A stretch of 64,000 nucleotides of DNA from Escarpia spicata. Its lineage: Eukaryota > Annelida > Polychaeta > Sabellida > Siboglinidae. This document shows, in pieces, positions 43,854 to 57,400 of the stretch. The position numbers and the translations under genes were made by a program. The DNA lies in assembly GCA_963995525.1 (NCBI GenBank), contig OZ023213.1, positions 46,003,013 to 46,067,012 of the forward strand. The letters are read 5' to 3'. Positions within the stretch are counted from its first letter, which is position 1; the number at the start of each line of letters is the position of its first letter. Under the pieces are notes generated by a model, which was not told where the DNA came from, did not search any database, and saw only the letters and a list, made by a program, of their open reading frames with translations.

Positions 43854-45566
43854 CTAAATCTTCGTGCGCATGTAGGCTGACATTGCTGCGACTAGCAACC
43901 CTACAAACAATGTGGTTCGGAGAACGTTCTTTGAAAAAATCAAGCTTCTAAATTCTTGGTCGCTTCTCTCTTGAGCATCCCGAATATGCTGCTTGTTATG
44001 AATGCTTGCACCGTAATGCATTCGGTAGAACTCGTCAAAATTATAAATATCTGTCTCTCCAAGTTCTGGCTTGTTTGACCTCCTGTGAAACTGTTGGCTC
44101 ATCCGAATGACTTCCTTGCGAATAGACGGCTCACCCTGCATCGAACTACGGGGTTTTCTTACAAAGATGCCTTGATCATACAGTGACCGCCGCCTCTTGT
44201 TACCAAGCACTTCGTAGGCTTCAAGAATCTGCTGGAAGGTGGATTGTGCATCTTTGCTCCTGTTCATGTCGGGGTGAAACTCCTTTGATAATCTGTAGTA
44301 GGCCGTCTTCACCTGCAGAACATTTTTTACAATCATTAATTTTTATTGTGGTTATGTTTATTCAAACTTTGTTGATTAACCCTTTAGACAGTATGTGACA
44401 CGGGCTCCCAGTCCTTACAGCATGCCCACAAAATCAAGATGTGGGTGCACTTTTTTTGTATTTAGCTTTTTTGTACTTTGTTTTCTAACTGCAAGTTGTG
44501 TTTATCTTACAGATAATTCAAATCCACACAAGATGGGCCTAAATATACTAATCAGCTTTCAAATTAAACATAGGAAACGTCATAGAGTATGTTTGCATCG
44601 AATGCTATGTATATCTACACCTTTTATTTGGTATTTTCACACACAACGCTCATTCAAAAACTTCTGATACAAAGCCATATGAAAGATCCTTAATGCTGTT
44701 CTTTGATTGCTCAAAATCTTACGTCCCACACCGCATATTGGAGGAGAAGGGTGGCTGTTTGAACCAATATGGTGTTAGGACGTTACAAACTTTAATATGA
44801 ATACATTAGGAAAGTCAACTTTTCACAGACCAACCAGGCTTGAGACATCTGTTCTGAAAATCAGCTGTACTAGACAGTAATACACATGCCAAGTTGTGGT
44901 TATATATATATAATTTATGTAGCAAGTTGACATATATAAGGTACTCCTCGGGTAGTTGATTATGATAAAAGATGTCAATGTTGGTGTTTAACAAATTCTA
45001 TCATCATCAGATTCTGTTTATGTCACTGGACTGCAGAGCTCTGTCACTCTAGCCTAGAACTGTCAAGTCAAAACATGAATTTAAATGAAACAAAGTGGTT
45101 TGTTTGTATCTAAGCATACATACATTATATGTAGTGGAACCACCACTATTAAGGTGACCTGGTCACCCTAGGGACAAAAGTGACATGAGTGGCAAGGTGA
45201 CCGTATTAGTGGGACTAATTTCCTATACTTGACGTCACTGTTATAAAAATCATTTGGGACTGTCCTAGAGTGACCTTAATTTGCGAGGTAGCTGTATTAC
45301 AGAGGTGACTGTAAACCGTAGTTCTACTGTGATCAGAATATGTTGCAAACCTGCACCATGGATGCATCATGCTTAATTCCCAGAAGGTTGTAATAGTTTT
45401 GTGGTACAGCTTGTGCCGTGTAGTTCCTTGACGGCTGGTAGTCCTGGCCACAGCGAGGGGACTGTCCACTACTTGCGATGTAGCTTCTGCCGATGAGACA
45501 TGTTACTGCCTGATACACTGGGCGATGTTCAAGGATCGCATAATGTAAACCTGACCACTGCGGCAT
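43854..45566 (-). CDS. DNAJC30: DNAJC30-like mitochondrial J protein, complete
   Basis: J-domain co-chaperone; the vertebrate protein is a mitochondrial inner-membrane factor linked to ATP synthase and complex I maintenance (family knowledge). Exon 1: 45566 down to 45351 (72 codons), donor CAG|GTTTGC. Exon 2: 44312 down to 43854, acceptor TTCTGCAG, 152 codons plus stop; phase 0. Total 224 residues, close to the human 226. J domain from NYYNLLGIKHDASMVQ (57-72) across the junction to VKTAYYRLSKEFHPDMNRSK, with HPD at 85-87, and ILEAYEVLGNKRRRSLYDQG. The N-terminus has no acidic run and could be a transit peptide. A single membrane helix NVLRTTLFVGLLVAAMSAYM (201-220) lies five residues before the end, as in DNAJC30. 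The start is the first Met after an in-frame TGA. Confidence 0.88.
45132..45329. mobile_element. 198-bp MITE derived from the 1317-bp TA element
   Basis: Ends TAGTGGAACCACCACTATTA-AGGTGACC and, reversed, CAGTAGAACTACGGTTTACA-GTCACC. Both ends and the inner text TAGTGGGACTAAT, GGGACTGTCCTAGAGTGACC match the two ends of the element at 11576-12892, so this is an internally deleted relative. Flanked by TG, possibly a mutated TA. Its right end lies 20 bp from the DNAJC30 exon 1 donor. Confidence 0.75.
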
Positions 45567-46239
45567 TCTGTAGTGGACCCACAGGTCACGTCACTCTGAC
45601 TGGAAGCATCTGTAACATAGCAATGAATAACACTGTATATATGGAATTATATATATATGTCATAACGTCAAGACGCCAACAACTTAAATAAGTGAACATT
45701 CTTGTTCAGTAAACCAATCACTTGCTTGGAACTGTGCCAGCAGAGTGAATATTTAAGACAAAGCAGAAATCTTACATAGCTGGGGCCTAACAATGACAGT
45801 TGTTAGATTCTTGACAACCAAGTTATAACTTACTATAAATGTGTAGACTGTGGTTTGTAAGTTAGGGTTAAAGTTAGTTTCAGTAGAACTGTTCTTTTGA
45901 AGCATGTACAATTATACATACCCAGCATTAAACAATATTGGGAAAGGAAGAAGCAGAAATAACGCAACTTATAAAATTACTCTCCCTTCACTCTTACACA
46001 TCATCAAATGTATTGTCAAATATATAAACATTATCAATACTATTATTTGATTTATGCTACAATTACATAATGTGATATCATGAATGATTCAAACATTACA
46101 TAATCATTTCTGAACCATACATCTTAAATTCAATAGAGGAGTCTATTTTTATTACCATCGTAGGAAGCAATACCAATTTTCTAGTAATTTAAGTTGAATT
46201 TATTTACTTCGACAACATATCAAATGAATTCTAAGTGAG

Positions 46240-46510
46240 TTCCACAGTGGGGAGCAGTGGTTGATTGGTAGTGTGCCAAAATATCAATCGAAGGAAACAT
46301 GTTCAAATCCTGGTATCGACTGCTGTTTCGAAACTTGGGCAATTTCATTCTGTATTTTTTGTATGTGGTGTGCCAATGAAAATAAAAGAAAGGGTAAAAA
46401 TGGTAAATATGTAAACTGTTATGGACTCACAGAGCTGGGATCTCGATCTCTAAACTCCCACTGGCGTCAAAGTCCTAACAAAAGGATTCTGTCAATTATA
46501 CTAATTTTAT
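46240..46510 (+). mobile_element. Possible tRNA-derived SINE
   Basis: GAGCAGTGGTTGATTGGTAG resembles a pol III A box, followed about 40 bp later by a B-box-like GTTCAAATCC. The downstream body is AT-rich without a defined end. Moderate support only. Confidence 0.45.
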
Positions 46511-46803
46511 AGATCTATAACAAACAGTTGTAGTTTGACTCCTTGGACTTATAAATACGTAACTGATCTAATTTCCATTGATCACTCATATATAATTTAT
46601 TTTAAAGATATATTTACCTATGACCATGCCATTGTCTTATATGTCTTTAACTAGGATTATCCCAAACTATATTAACACTAATACTAATATTCTAAAAATA
46701 AATTGATGTTTGTACTGCAGAGTGCACTGCAGTGCTACTTCTTCTTCCGGATAATCATAATGTGGTAGCCCTGACTTCCCTGTAATAGTCTAAAAATAAA
46801 TTT

Positions 46804-47040
46804 AGAGGGCGCGATAGTGTAGTGATTAGCACATCTGCCCGGCGCCGCTATCATGAGGTATGGTATATTTCATGTAAAAACCTGGCTCTAAAAATTGGGG
46901 ATTGTATATCCGTTGTGACTCAGAGATCATGTTAATGTCGGTCCTGTCTGAATTTAGGATGTAAAAGAATCGCTGAGGATGACAAGCGCCCTGGCAGTGA
47001 CCACCGTCAGTACCAGCTTAGAAAGGTCGGTTTGATGATA
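46804..47040 (+). mobile_element. Possible tRNA-derived SINE
   Basis: GAGGGCGCGATAGTGTAGTG then ATTAGCACATCTGCCCGG resembles the 5' half of a tRNA (A box). The B box is eroded. The body includes AAGCGCCCTGGCAGTGACCA. Different from the SINE at 9437. Confidence 0.45.
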
Positions 47041-47534
47041 ATGTTCTGAAAAGGGCTGACTAGTTAGACTAATGAGTATATAATATAAGACCATAACATT
47101 CTAACCACAATATATACAGACTAGTCAGTTAACAGAACGTTGCCAAGTGTTGGAAACAACTAGAAAGTCCCACTTTAATTATGTCACAATGACGTTAGGC
47201 TTATATATAACCTAGGCGGCAATCTTTTACTTAAGTCTAGAGAAGAAAGACTTAACTGCCATAAATTATTAGCAGCATCAGCCAGGTAGGCACTCCCCTG
47301 GGTTGAAGCATAAGTTTGGAACATTAGCCTGATTAGGGTCAGTAGGGTGGGCAGTCAATTTATCCCAATGCCACATTGCCAATGGCAATGTGTCACGGCA
47401 CATGACATTTTAAAAATAAGTTTTATAGACAGTGAGACTGAGTTTGACAGCGACAGACTGTCAGCAGCCAATTTTTTTTTATGCAACACATGACGCCTAC
47501 CTGACTCAACACATTGTCAAACCAACCAGACTTA

Positions 47535-47670
47535 GACCAGGCATGGATTTCGGGAAGGCAAGTCCTGTTTTACCAACTTACTAGAGACCTTTGAGGAATG
47601 GACACGAACACTGGACGAGGAATCCGGTCCTAATGCCAGTAATGGCCTAAATCAGACCATTAACCTGTAA
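47535..47670 (+). mobile_element. LINE reverse transcriptase fragment
   Basis: Plus frame HGFREGKSCFTNLLETFEEW then TRTLDEESGPNASNGL. The H-G-F-R-x-G-x-S-C-x-T-N-L-L-E motif is the RT finger/palm segment of CR1/L2-like LINEs. Only about 45 codons remain. Confidence 0.7.
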
Positions 47671-48411
47671 GTGACAGTGTCAACTTCAACAATCTAGTAG
47701 TTGACTGGAAACACAATAAAAAATACCAATATCACTCAAATTTGGGGTTTGGTCATCATCATCATCCTTTCAGCCTCAGCCTCAGGCTTTTGGTGGCCAC
47801 AATCAACTTGCTGATTATTCTGCCGTTCTTATGACTTTGGGGGTTGCGAGGAGGTAGGAATTGTTTTTACCAAGAGAAGAATATCTGAGGCTAAGCCATG
47901 CCATGGTGAATATTCATTACAAAAATTATAATAAAACAAACCCAATGAAAAAACATAGGCAAATGATTCGCGGCTTGCCTTGATTCTTGAAAGTGTCAAA
48001 CCTTGGCCTTGAATCTGAGTCGAGGGTCATAGACATAGCCCACAAAATCATGTTTGACTTCTAATTATATTAATGTGTCTGATATATAACCAAATGGCAC
48101 ACTGAAACTAACCAAGTCTGATATATGGCTTTACGCACCGACTACGGATACCGTCAACGATTTGTATAAGGATTAAAATATAAAAAACAGTCCTCCGGCG
48201 TCTTAGCCTTAGGTCAGTTACTTTTATTACATTTGACTACTTGTGTGTAATTTAGTTGCGTACACTCGATCGTTCATATTTACTTACCTGAACAAATTTA
48301 ATATTGTAAAATAGATTGTATCTTGCAGTTTTCTAATTTAATTCTATGTATGTTTTGCAAAACTATTAAAAGTCGTCAACTGAACTGTAAAATTGCACAC
48401 AACCAGAAAGC

Positions 48412-51400
48412 ATGGCTTCCGGTCACAGACCAGAACATTTAGCTCCACCAGAAGTGGTAATAATCCGTAATTTTAGTTTCTTTGCTATGCTTATACATGG
48501 AGATAACCAATATCACAAATAATGTTGCCCCAATTTTATGTTTCAGTTTTACAATGAAACAGAAGCGAGAAAATACACCGCGAAGTAAGTAGTTGGGCGA
48601 TAATTGGGAACATAAACACATTGGCCAACACCTGTCACTATTGAAATACGGACATATGGTGATATGTATTGTAGGGCTTCTTGTATAAAAAAATACAGGT
48701 TCACATAGGTTTTATCTTGGTCGCATATTGGCACAATGTAATATGTTCAATTTGACCCAACGTATTATGCATACCATGACCCATACCAATTATTTTTTCC
48801 AGCGAACATCATTTATTTAATAATTAATTACCGTAAATTCTGTATTTGTAGCCGTAGCTTTAATGACAGTAGTGTGTAGCCGAAATGATAACAATGACAG
48901 CAAAGTTGGGGTGCGGCTTTTGCTTTGTTCAGATGCTTGCTCTTGCTATCAGTGTTGATGTTTTATGCTGAGTTCCAAGCACAACGTCCACACCTTTACT
49001 GAAGCCACACTTCACCTCAGGCTCATTGTCAAAACAACACCATAACATGTGCTTAAATGCATGGCTACATTTCGTTCACTGGATGTATGGACATTCAGCC
49101 ACCCAGTTATTTTCTGGTAGCATGGTGAAATTTGTTTATTTTATTTCCATTTTGACAACATTCACATGTAGTAGTTATTATCAATGCACTACAATCAATT
49201 CTTTTACCAATAACATTATACCTTATTCATTCATTTATGATAATTAATAGCATAGACTTTATTTATGGAACCCACTTAATTTTTTCCTAATTGTGTGTGG
49301 TACGACAGTATGTCACATGGAGGGCTAAAATGGTCTTGGCTCAAAATCCAGGTGCGGTTTTAAATAAGGTTTTTGTCTGTAACAAACTGCGGTACGAAAA
49401 TTACGGTTTAGGTCAAAAGTCGGAATGTGGCTTTAATTAGGTGTGTGGCTACAAATACAGAATTTATGGTAGTAGACATGCCCCAGAAATAATGATTTTG
49501 TTGCACTGATTTTTGTAACATTGCTGTTACTAACTGTTAAAGCTGCCTCTGCAATTTGATTTTTTTTATAACCTCGTTTCAGACGAATGTCATAACAATG
49601 ATGAGATATGAAGTGAACCTGTCTAATAAACTATACAACCTGCATGCTGATTTGTGCAAAGTTGTTATGCAGTTTAGATCATGACTAACCAGTAAATTTA
49701 TAAAATTCTTTATTTACAATTGAACAAAGAATAAAAAAGATGCTCTAGCCTATACCTAGGCTAGAGCAGGGTCTAAATTTTGTTTAGCCAATTTACCTAA
49801 AGGAAAGAATTTTCTTTAGCCAAGTGAGATTTTCTTTAGCCAATATTTTAGCAGACACGCAGAACACGACATATATAGAATGTTATATTATACACAGGTA
49901 GGAGCTTATGCGCTTATATGAAGAAAATTTTAATTAAACATTTATAATATTATTAATATATAAAAGAAAGCAAAACACATGTAAAACTACTATAATTTAA
50001 ACATTGTGTTAAACACCCACTGTTAATTTAGCAAACACCCAATATAAGGAAATATACTTGAAATATGGAGAAAATAACAAGGCCAAGTAATTCAAAATAA
50101 TGTAAAACCCGAAGGTAACCCTGGCCTGGGTGGTACATGCTCTAAATTGTAAAATATGCTTTTAACACATGTCTTAAATATCCATTTGTAATGTTCTGAT
50201 GATAAACATTTATTAAACACACATGAATGAGGTCAAACTTATATTGGGATTTGGATGAATATTTAACAGATGTCACATCGATTGATGGCCATTCGACTTC
50301 ATTTACAGTGAGCGACAATGGGGAATCTGTCGTGTACAGTGCTGTACTTGCCTCAAATGTTTAACTAGCATCAGCAGTAGGTCACACAGGTCTCCATTGT
50401 CCAAGCAACACAAAACTTGATTGTCTGTGGGCGTGGATGAATGGAGGGATTTATGATATATTGCCTGCCTGTCATGGTCACTGACACTGGTTATTTGGGT
50501 GAGGTGATGAGCGGTCATTTAAAACAACTCCAGAAAAGGCGGGCAGTGAATAATCCAGTGATATATACCACTGTTAATGTCAATAATAGTGACCATAATA
50601 ACGTTTCGCCTATTTGATGAAGAGTTCAAATTTATTTTCACCAAATAGCAAACCATTTCACCTATGGTGCAATTGGTGATCGGCAGCACTGGCCTAGAAT
50701 TAATATATGTACATTAATTTCAGTTCAGCCAAACTAATGAATTGGTCCGGATTTTTTATTATTTAAATTAATTGCAGTAAATTTAAGATATAACAAATAA
50801 ATTGGCCGGTCCAGAGCGATTTTATATATATATATATATTTATATATATACTTAATCTTAGTGTGGGTTCACACATAAGGCCGACACCAAAGAACGCCAA
50901 TGTTATCTGTCTGCTGCCAGTTTTGTTACTTGGCCCCAGCTCCACCCGAGTGTCTTCATCTCCCGCTCCACTGATCTTCTCCATGTCTCCCTCGCTGTCT
51001 TTCCACCAGGGGTCCAGCGCATGGCCACTCTTGGAATGGATGTCAGCGGCATTCTGCAGACGTGTCCGATCCATCTCCATCTGCGACGTTTAACTTCAAG
51101 AAAGATGGGCTGCATGCCTGTCCTTTCATGGAGTTCCGTGAGATTTTATTTAGCCAGTAGATTCATCCTCCGGAGACACTTGTTTTGAAACACTTCCAGC
51201 ATCTGGCATATGCATTTGGTGACCTTCCATGATTCCGCCGCATATAACAGCACACTCAGGACATTGCTCTTGAACAGGTGGACTTTGGTTCTGTTGCTGA
51301 TCTTATTGAGTTATTCATCTTCCATATGTTCTTAAGTTCCGCAAATGCCCCTCTTGCCTTGCTAATCCTTGCCTTGACCTCAGACTCTTGAGTTTCTATC

Positions 51401-54400
51401 TGTTGTCACCTTGGCCCCAAGGTAGGTGCTCGGTCACTTCTTCAATATTTCTTCCTCCAATTGTGGTTGGGTCTACTGTTTGGCTGTTGTTTCGCAGCTC
51501 CTTTGTTTTGTTGGTGTTGATCTTTAGCCCTATCTTCCCAGCATTTCTGGCAAGTTCCTAACTTTTTGTTTGGATGTTTCTGTAGCTGTGTTACAAGAGA
51601 GATATGTCATCTGCAAAGTCTAGATCACCTAGTGTTAGTAGTGTATCTGTGAAGGTCCACTTGATGCCACTTGTCTCTGCTAGTGTTGTTTCTTTTATGA
51701 CCCAGTCGGTCCCAAGGCAGAAGAGGAAAGGGGATAATATGCATCCTTGTTTCACTCCAGATTTGATTTCAAAATCTTCTGTCTGGTATTGGCCGCATAT
51801 GACCTTGGACCTAAAGTTGTTATAAAGCAGTTTGATTATGCTCACAATCTTTGGAGGGATTCCATGATGCCGGAGTATATCTGTGAATACTGTTGAAAAC
51901 CTTTTCAGAATCAACAAAGTTTGCATAGACTGGAGTGTTCCATTCCTGGCACTGTTCCAGGATCTGCCATAGTGTAACAATGTGATCCCCACAAAATCTT
52001 TGTTTCCTAAACCCTGCCTGTTCTTGGCACAGCTGTGTGTCAAAGACTACTGAAATTCTGTCAAAGATTACCCTACTGAAACTTTTACTACTGATGGACA
52101 AAAGAGTGATCCCTCTCTAGTTGTTGCAATGACTAAGGTCTCCTTTCTTAGGTAATTTAACAATCAGCCCCATCTTCCAATCACCAAGTATTTCTTCCGC
52201 CTCCCATTTACCTTTGAAGATTTCTGTCAAGGCTCCAGCGGTGACCTCTCCTCCAGCCATCAGTATCTCTGCACTCTCACCGTCTGCCCCGGTGCTTTCC
52301 CTGCCTCATGGTCTTGATAGCTTTCCTCACCTCTTCAGCAGATGGTGGGTCTGTGTTGATCTGCAGGTCCTTGTTGAGGATGGTCTCGGAGTGTGTTTTT
52401 CATCTTTGGATCTGTTCTGCTACACCGATGACAGCATTTCCTGTTACATCTTTCACTGGGACATCGTTGTTTTTAAAACTGCCGGTCAGTGTCTTGGTTA
52501 TCTTGTACAGTGCAGCCATGTTCTGTGTCTGCCACTGTTTCTGTTTCGTCCGCCAGATTTTCGATGAAGGCTCTCTTGTCTGCTTTCACCTTCCTTTTTA
52601 GTTCTTTGTCCAGTTCTGAGTATCTACCATGGTAGTCTGTAGCTGTTCCTTCAGTCGTTGGAATTTGGCATCATTTAGCTTATTTTGTTGTTATTTTTCT
52701 TTCATCAATTGTTGTCCGTGTGTCTGGTTTGATCCATTCCTCTTTCCTTTTTATTACTGTATTGCCTGATTGAAACTGTTGATGCTCAATTCTTGTTCCT
52801 CTTGGAGTAAGCGAAAGAGGTTTTGTAAGTCCAGCAGGAAAGCTTTCCCTGATTTAATTGTTCGTTAACTTTCCTGTGTCAAACGCTGCTGTCTCTCTTC
52901 TCCTCTCCTTGCCTTCCTTAGCTTCAAGGACAGCATTGCCACTACTAGCACATGATCACTCCCCACATCGGCTCCACGTCTGGCTCTGACATTCTGGAGT
53001 GATCATCTCCACTTCTGATTTATTGCCACATGGTCGATCTGGCTGACAGTGTTGTTATCTGGAGACCTCCAAGTGGTCTTGTGAATGGTTCTGTGCTTGA
53101 ATAGAGTTTCACCTACGACTAGGTTATTTTCTTCACATAGATCTGAGAGTCTCTCGCTGTTGTTATTCATGCGTTCAAAGCCCTGGGTGCCCATGGCCCT
53201 CCTCCTATGTTTTCCTCACCAATTCTTGCGTTGAGGTCTCCCACCACCATGAATACATCATGCCGGGGTGAGTCCTCATTTCCTCCTCCAACTGTTCACA
53301 GAACTCATCCTTTATATATATATTTATTTATATATATATATAAATATATATATATATCCAAGATTTAATAATCTAGTTGTGTTAATGCTAGCAGTGTAAA
53401 TGTTTGAGAAAAAAAATTTGCAGATATTTAAATAAATGAAAAAATGTTGCGACTCAATAAGCCAATGGCTTCTTAGCCAGTAGTCCTGATAGTTGTGTGC
53501 TTCTTTGCAGTTCCCGTATGATCAGCATCCAACAACAGTTGTCAGACAGAGCAATAGAGCTGCTTGCACTGCCAGAGGACACACCTTGCTTCATCCTAGA
53601 TGTTGGGTATGATTCAAACAATGATTTCATACTTCTAGCTGACAGGAGATTGTGGGGAATACTATGAACAATTCTTGCAACTGAAATAACAAATCAATAA
53701 ACATAATGCAAAAGAATTACAATAATTATTCACTTCATTGTTTTATATCGTGCATTGCTGACATATTCACAGCCACTGGTCGTAGCCGTTTACTAGGTTC
53801 TCTAAAATTATCAGTTAACTTAGGGATCCATTCTAGGTAGGTGTTTAAAGTTTGAAACCTAAATTATGTACTTAGTGTTGGCTGTATGTACAGCATTTTA
53901 CAAACAGTTAATCCGCTGTAATAACATTTGAAAATAAAACTATTTTGAATTTGAAGATAACTCTAATTTGGATTCCACAAACATATTAAAGTAAATAAGC
54001 ATTTTGTTTAAGTAATTCATGTTCCATGTAAATTCTTTAATGGTGTATTATTTATGTATAAAATGTGAAGTAGCTATTATCCAAAAATAGTATTGCCACA
54101 CAGTAGAAATGAATATCTCATTACAAGAAAACATTGTTAGAATAATATATGTGTTTTTGGATACTTGACCAAACTGGTTCAATGTCGCAGACTCAACAAG
54201 TTCAAACAACATGACAAGGAAAACACTTAATTTATTTTTGACCCTGCATAAATTTATGCACTATGACAGCAGAAGTCATGTGAGAGTAACATTATCTACA
54301 CAATTATTAAAACAAACATCTTAACCATATCTTTCACATTTCCTTGTTTGAATCAAGTCCGAGTCTGTATAATATATATATATATATATATTTTTATATT

Positions 54401-57400
54401 ATGACATTTTTTATGTCACCTGACATTTCATCTATTTACCTTCACATATCTTCCTCAGCTTCTCATTCAACTGTTGATGATTTTGTAAACCTATTTGAAA
54501 CACTCTAAACCTTTGGTTTTTATGTGCAGCTGAACTCCAGTTCTGGTTATGCACACTAGAAGTGTTTCTTGTTAAACTGTGTAATCTATGGTCACCTGTT
54601 TCAAATTTAGAGATCATCTCTGATTCTCAGAATGTCAATGTCCAATATCAGATGAAATTACTTTCATCTGGCATCTGCCCCCCACCTCCCATCCTCAGGA
54701 AATAGTTTATAAACATTGATATGATGATATCAATATAAAATAATATTGATCTGAATCATAAAATACCAGTGTCTGAGGCCAGATTAAACTGCCTCTGAAT
54801 CCCCTCCCCACAAACGAACGTAATTTTGTTTGATATCGAACATTGACGTTCTGCGATGATCCTTAAATTTGCCTAACACAATATGCATAGATGGATCTTG
54901 GGATACCACGATGGGACTATGTAAGTAGCATGTTTGTCAGCAATGCTACTGCTATCTGTGACACCCTATTGCACAAAATTGTTATGATTTATAAAACAGG
55001 TATATAACATTGACTAAGACTGCAGGTATGTGCAATGTTACAGGTACTGTTAAAGGTGCCATGTGGAATAGTTGTTCAAAAGCACTCTGTATTGTAAAAT
55101 GGTGATTTTTGTCCTATTTGTACATATTTATTAAATTATTTCATATAATTGTTATAACATAATCTATATTTGTAATCTATTTTGAATTTTATGTTAGTTA
55201 CTAACAATGTCATTTTATACCTATTTTGTATGTACCTGTTTACCTGAAATATACATCCGTGACCGCCCCAATGAACCAAGTATTAAGTCACACAGACATA
55301 TATTTTGCACACGAGCCAAAAATAGCTGTCTCGGTCTTGTCCCACCAATTTTTGTGATTTTGGCAGAAATGCACACCTTATCATTGGACCTTTGTCCAGT
55401 ATAATTTCCTCGACAAATAATCCAAAGCTAATATTTTACCTGCATTTAGAAACCCAGTGATTAAAAAAACAATACAAAATATCAATCAAAATGACCTCGT
55501 TTCTCAAAATGTCGTTTTTTAAAGTTTGCATAAATTTTAACAACAAATAAAAAACTAGTGAAGATATTTCAGCAAATGAGGTATCATTTTAAACCTTGTG
55601 ATCTGTGGAATAAAAAAAAGCTGAAAAAAATCAATTTCCCAATTTATGATGTAATACCCACTTTGCTGTGGCTAGTGACATATTTATTCTAGTTTTACCT
55701 GTGTGATCATGTGACAGGTGTGGGTCTGGACTGAGCGGGGAGGCGTTGACTGACCAGGGACATGAGTGGATTGGAGTGGACATCAGCAGCAGCATGTTAG
55801 GTACCTGGCACTACTCCACATCACCACACTCACTCACTCTTGTAAATACACATGTGTATACGTGTGACACTCACTCACTCTTGTAAATACACATGTGTAT
55901 ACGTGTGACACTCACTCACTCTTGTAAATACACATGTGTATACGTGTGACACTCACTCACTCTTGTAAATACAGATGTGTATACATGTGACACTCACTCA
56001 TGTAAATACAGATGTGTATACGTGTGACACTCACTCACTCATGTAAATACAGATGTGTATACATGTGACACTCACTCACTCTTGTAAATACAGATGTGTA
56101 TACATGTGACACTCACTCACTCTTGTAAATACAGATGTGTATACGTGTGACACTCACTCACTCATGTAAATACAGATGTGTATACGTGTGACACTCACTC
56201 ACTCTTGTAAATACAGATGTGTATACATGTGACATTCACTCATGTAAATACAGATGTGTATACGTGTGACACTCACTCAGTCATGTAAATACAGATGTGT
56301 ATACATGTGACACTCACTCACTCATGTAAATACAGATGTGTATACATGTGACACTCACTCACTCATGTAAATATATATGTGTATACATGTGACACTCACT
56401 CACTCATGTAAATACAGATGTGTATACATGTGACACTCACTCACTCATGTAAATACAGATGTGTATACATGTGACACTCACTCACTCACTCATGTAAATA
56501 TAGATGTGTATACATGTGACACTCACTCACTCATGTAAATACAGATGTGTATACGTGTGACACTCACTCACTCATGTAAATACAGATGTGTACACATGTG
56601 ACACTCACTCACTCATGTAAATACAGATGTGTATACATGTGACACTCACTCATGTCAATACACATGTGTATACATGTGACACTCACTCACTCATGTAAAT
56701 ACAGATGTGTATATATGTGACACTCACTCATGTAAATACAGATGTGTATACATGTGACACTCACTCACTCATGTAAATACAGATGTGTATACACGTGACA
56801 CTCACTCATGTAAATACAGATGTGTATACACGTGACACTCACTCATGTAAATACAGATGTGTATACGTGTGACACATGTTTTAAAGCACACTGGACATGA
56901 ATAACAGTGACAGTCAATAATGAATAAACTGTTTTTGCTCCTCAAATTTCCACATGTCCAAATTCAAATTTCACCCCATCCAAAAACGAACTTTATCCAT
57001 CCAACTGACAGGTGGACGGATCTCTAGATAAAGCTATGCTCAGATTTTAGTTTTATTTACACAAGGATACAAATATTTGTAATTACATTTTTATTTTCTT
57101 TATAACGTTTTGGTACGTTGTACATTTAAATTTTACTACATTTTATGAGTTTGGGTGTAATGATGCAAGTATAATATAAATTACACAGTACTATGTTATT
57201 GATTCTTGAATTTTATGATGATAATTATTTTATAAAGATTGTATTTTAAATGCCTCTGAACATATTTTATGTTTGGATATACTACAGTGCTATAAAATAA
57301 AGGTTGTTTTATTGAATACTAAGTACGTCTGTTGTAATCTGAAAAGCGAGAAGCTTAACATTGAATTGATGCAGGAATGTTAACTGGGAGGCTTGTGAAT

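Larger units (their letters stand above)
45567..48411. promoter_or_regulatory. Head-to-head spacer between DNAJC30 and BUD23
   Basis: Start codons of DNAJC30 (45566, minus) and BUD23 (48412, plus) face apart over 2.85 kb, so the two promoters lie here, perhaps as one divergent unit before repeats expanded the gap. No TATA box or CpG-rich core stands out to the eye. SINE and LINE fragments fill much of it (listed separately). Confidence 0.5.

Noticed and set aside
44378..44410. TTAACCCTTTAGACAG as another piggyBac end
   Set aside because: No matching inverted end was found nearby.
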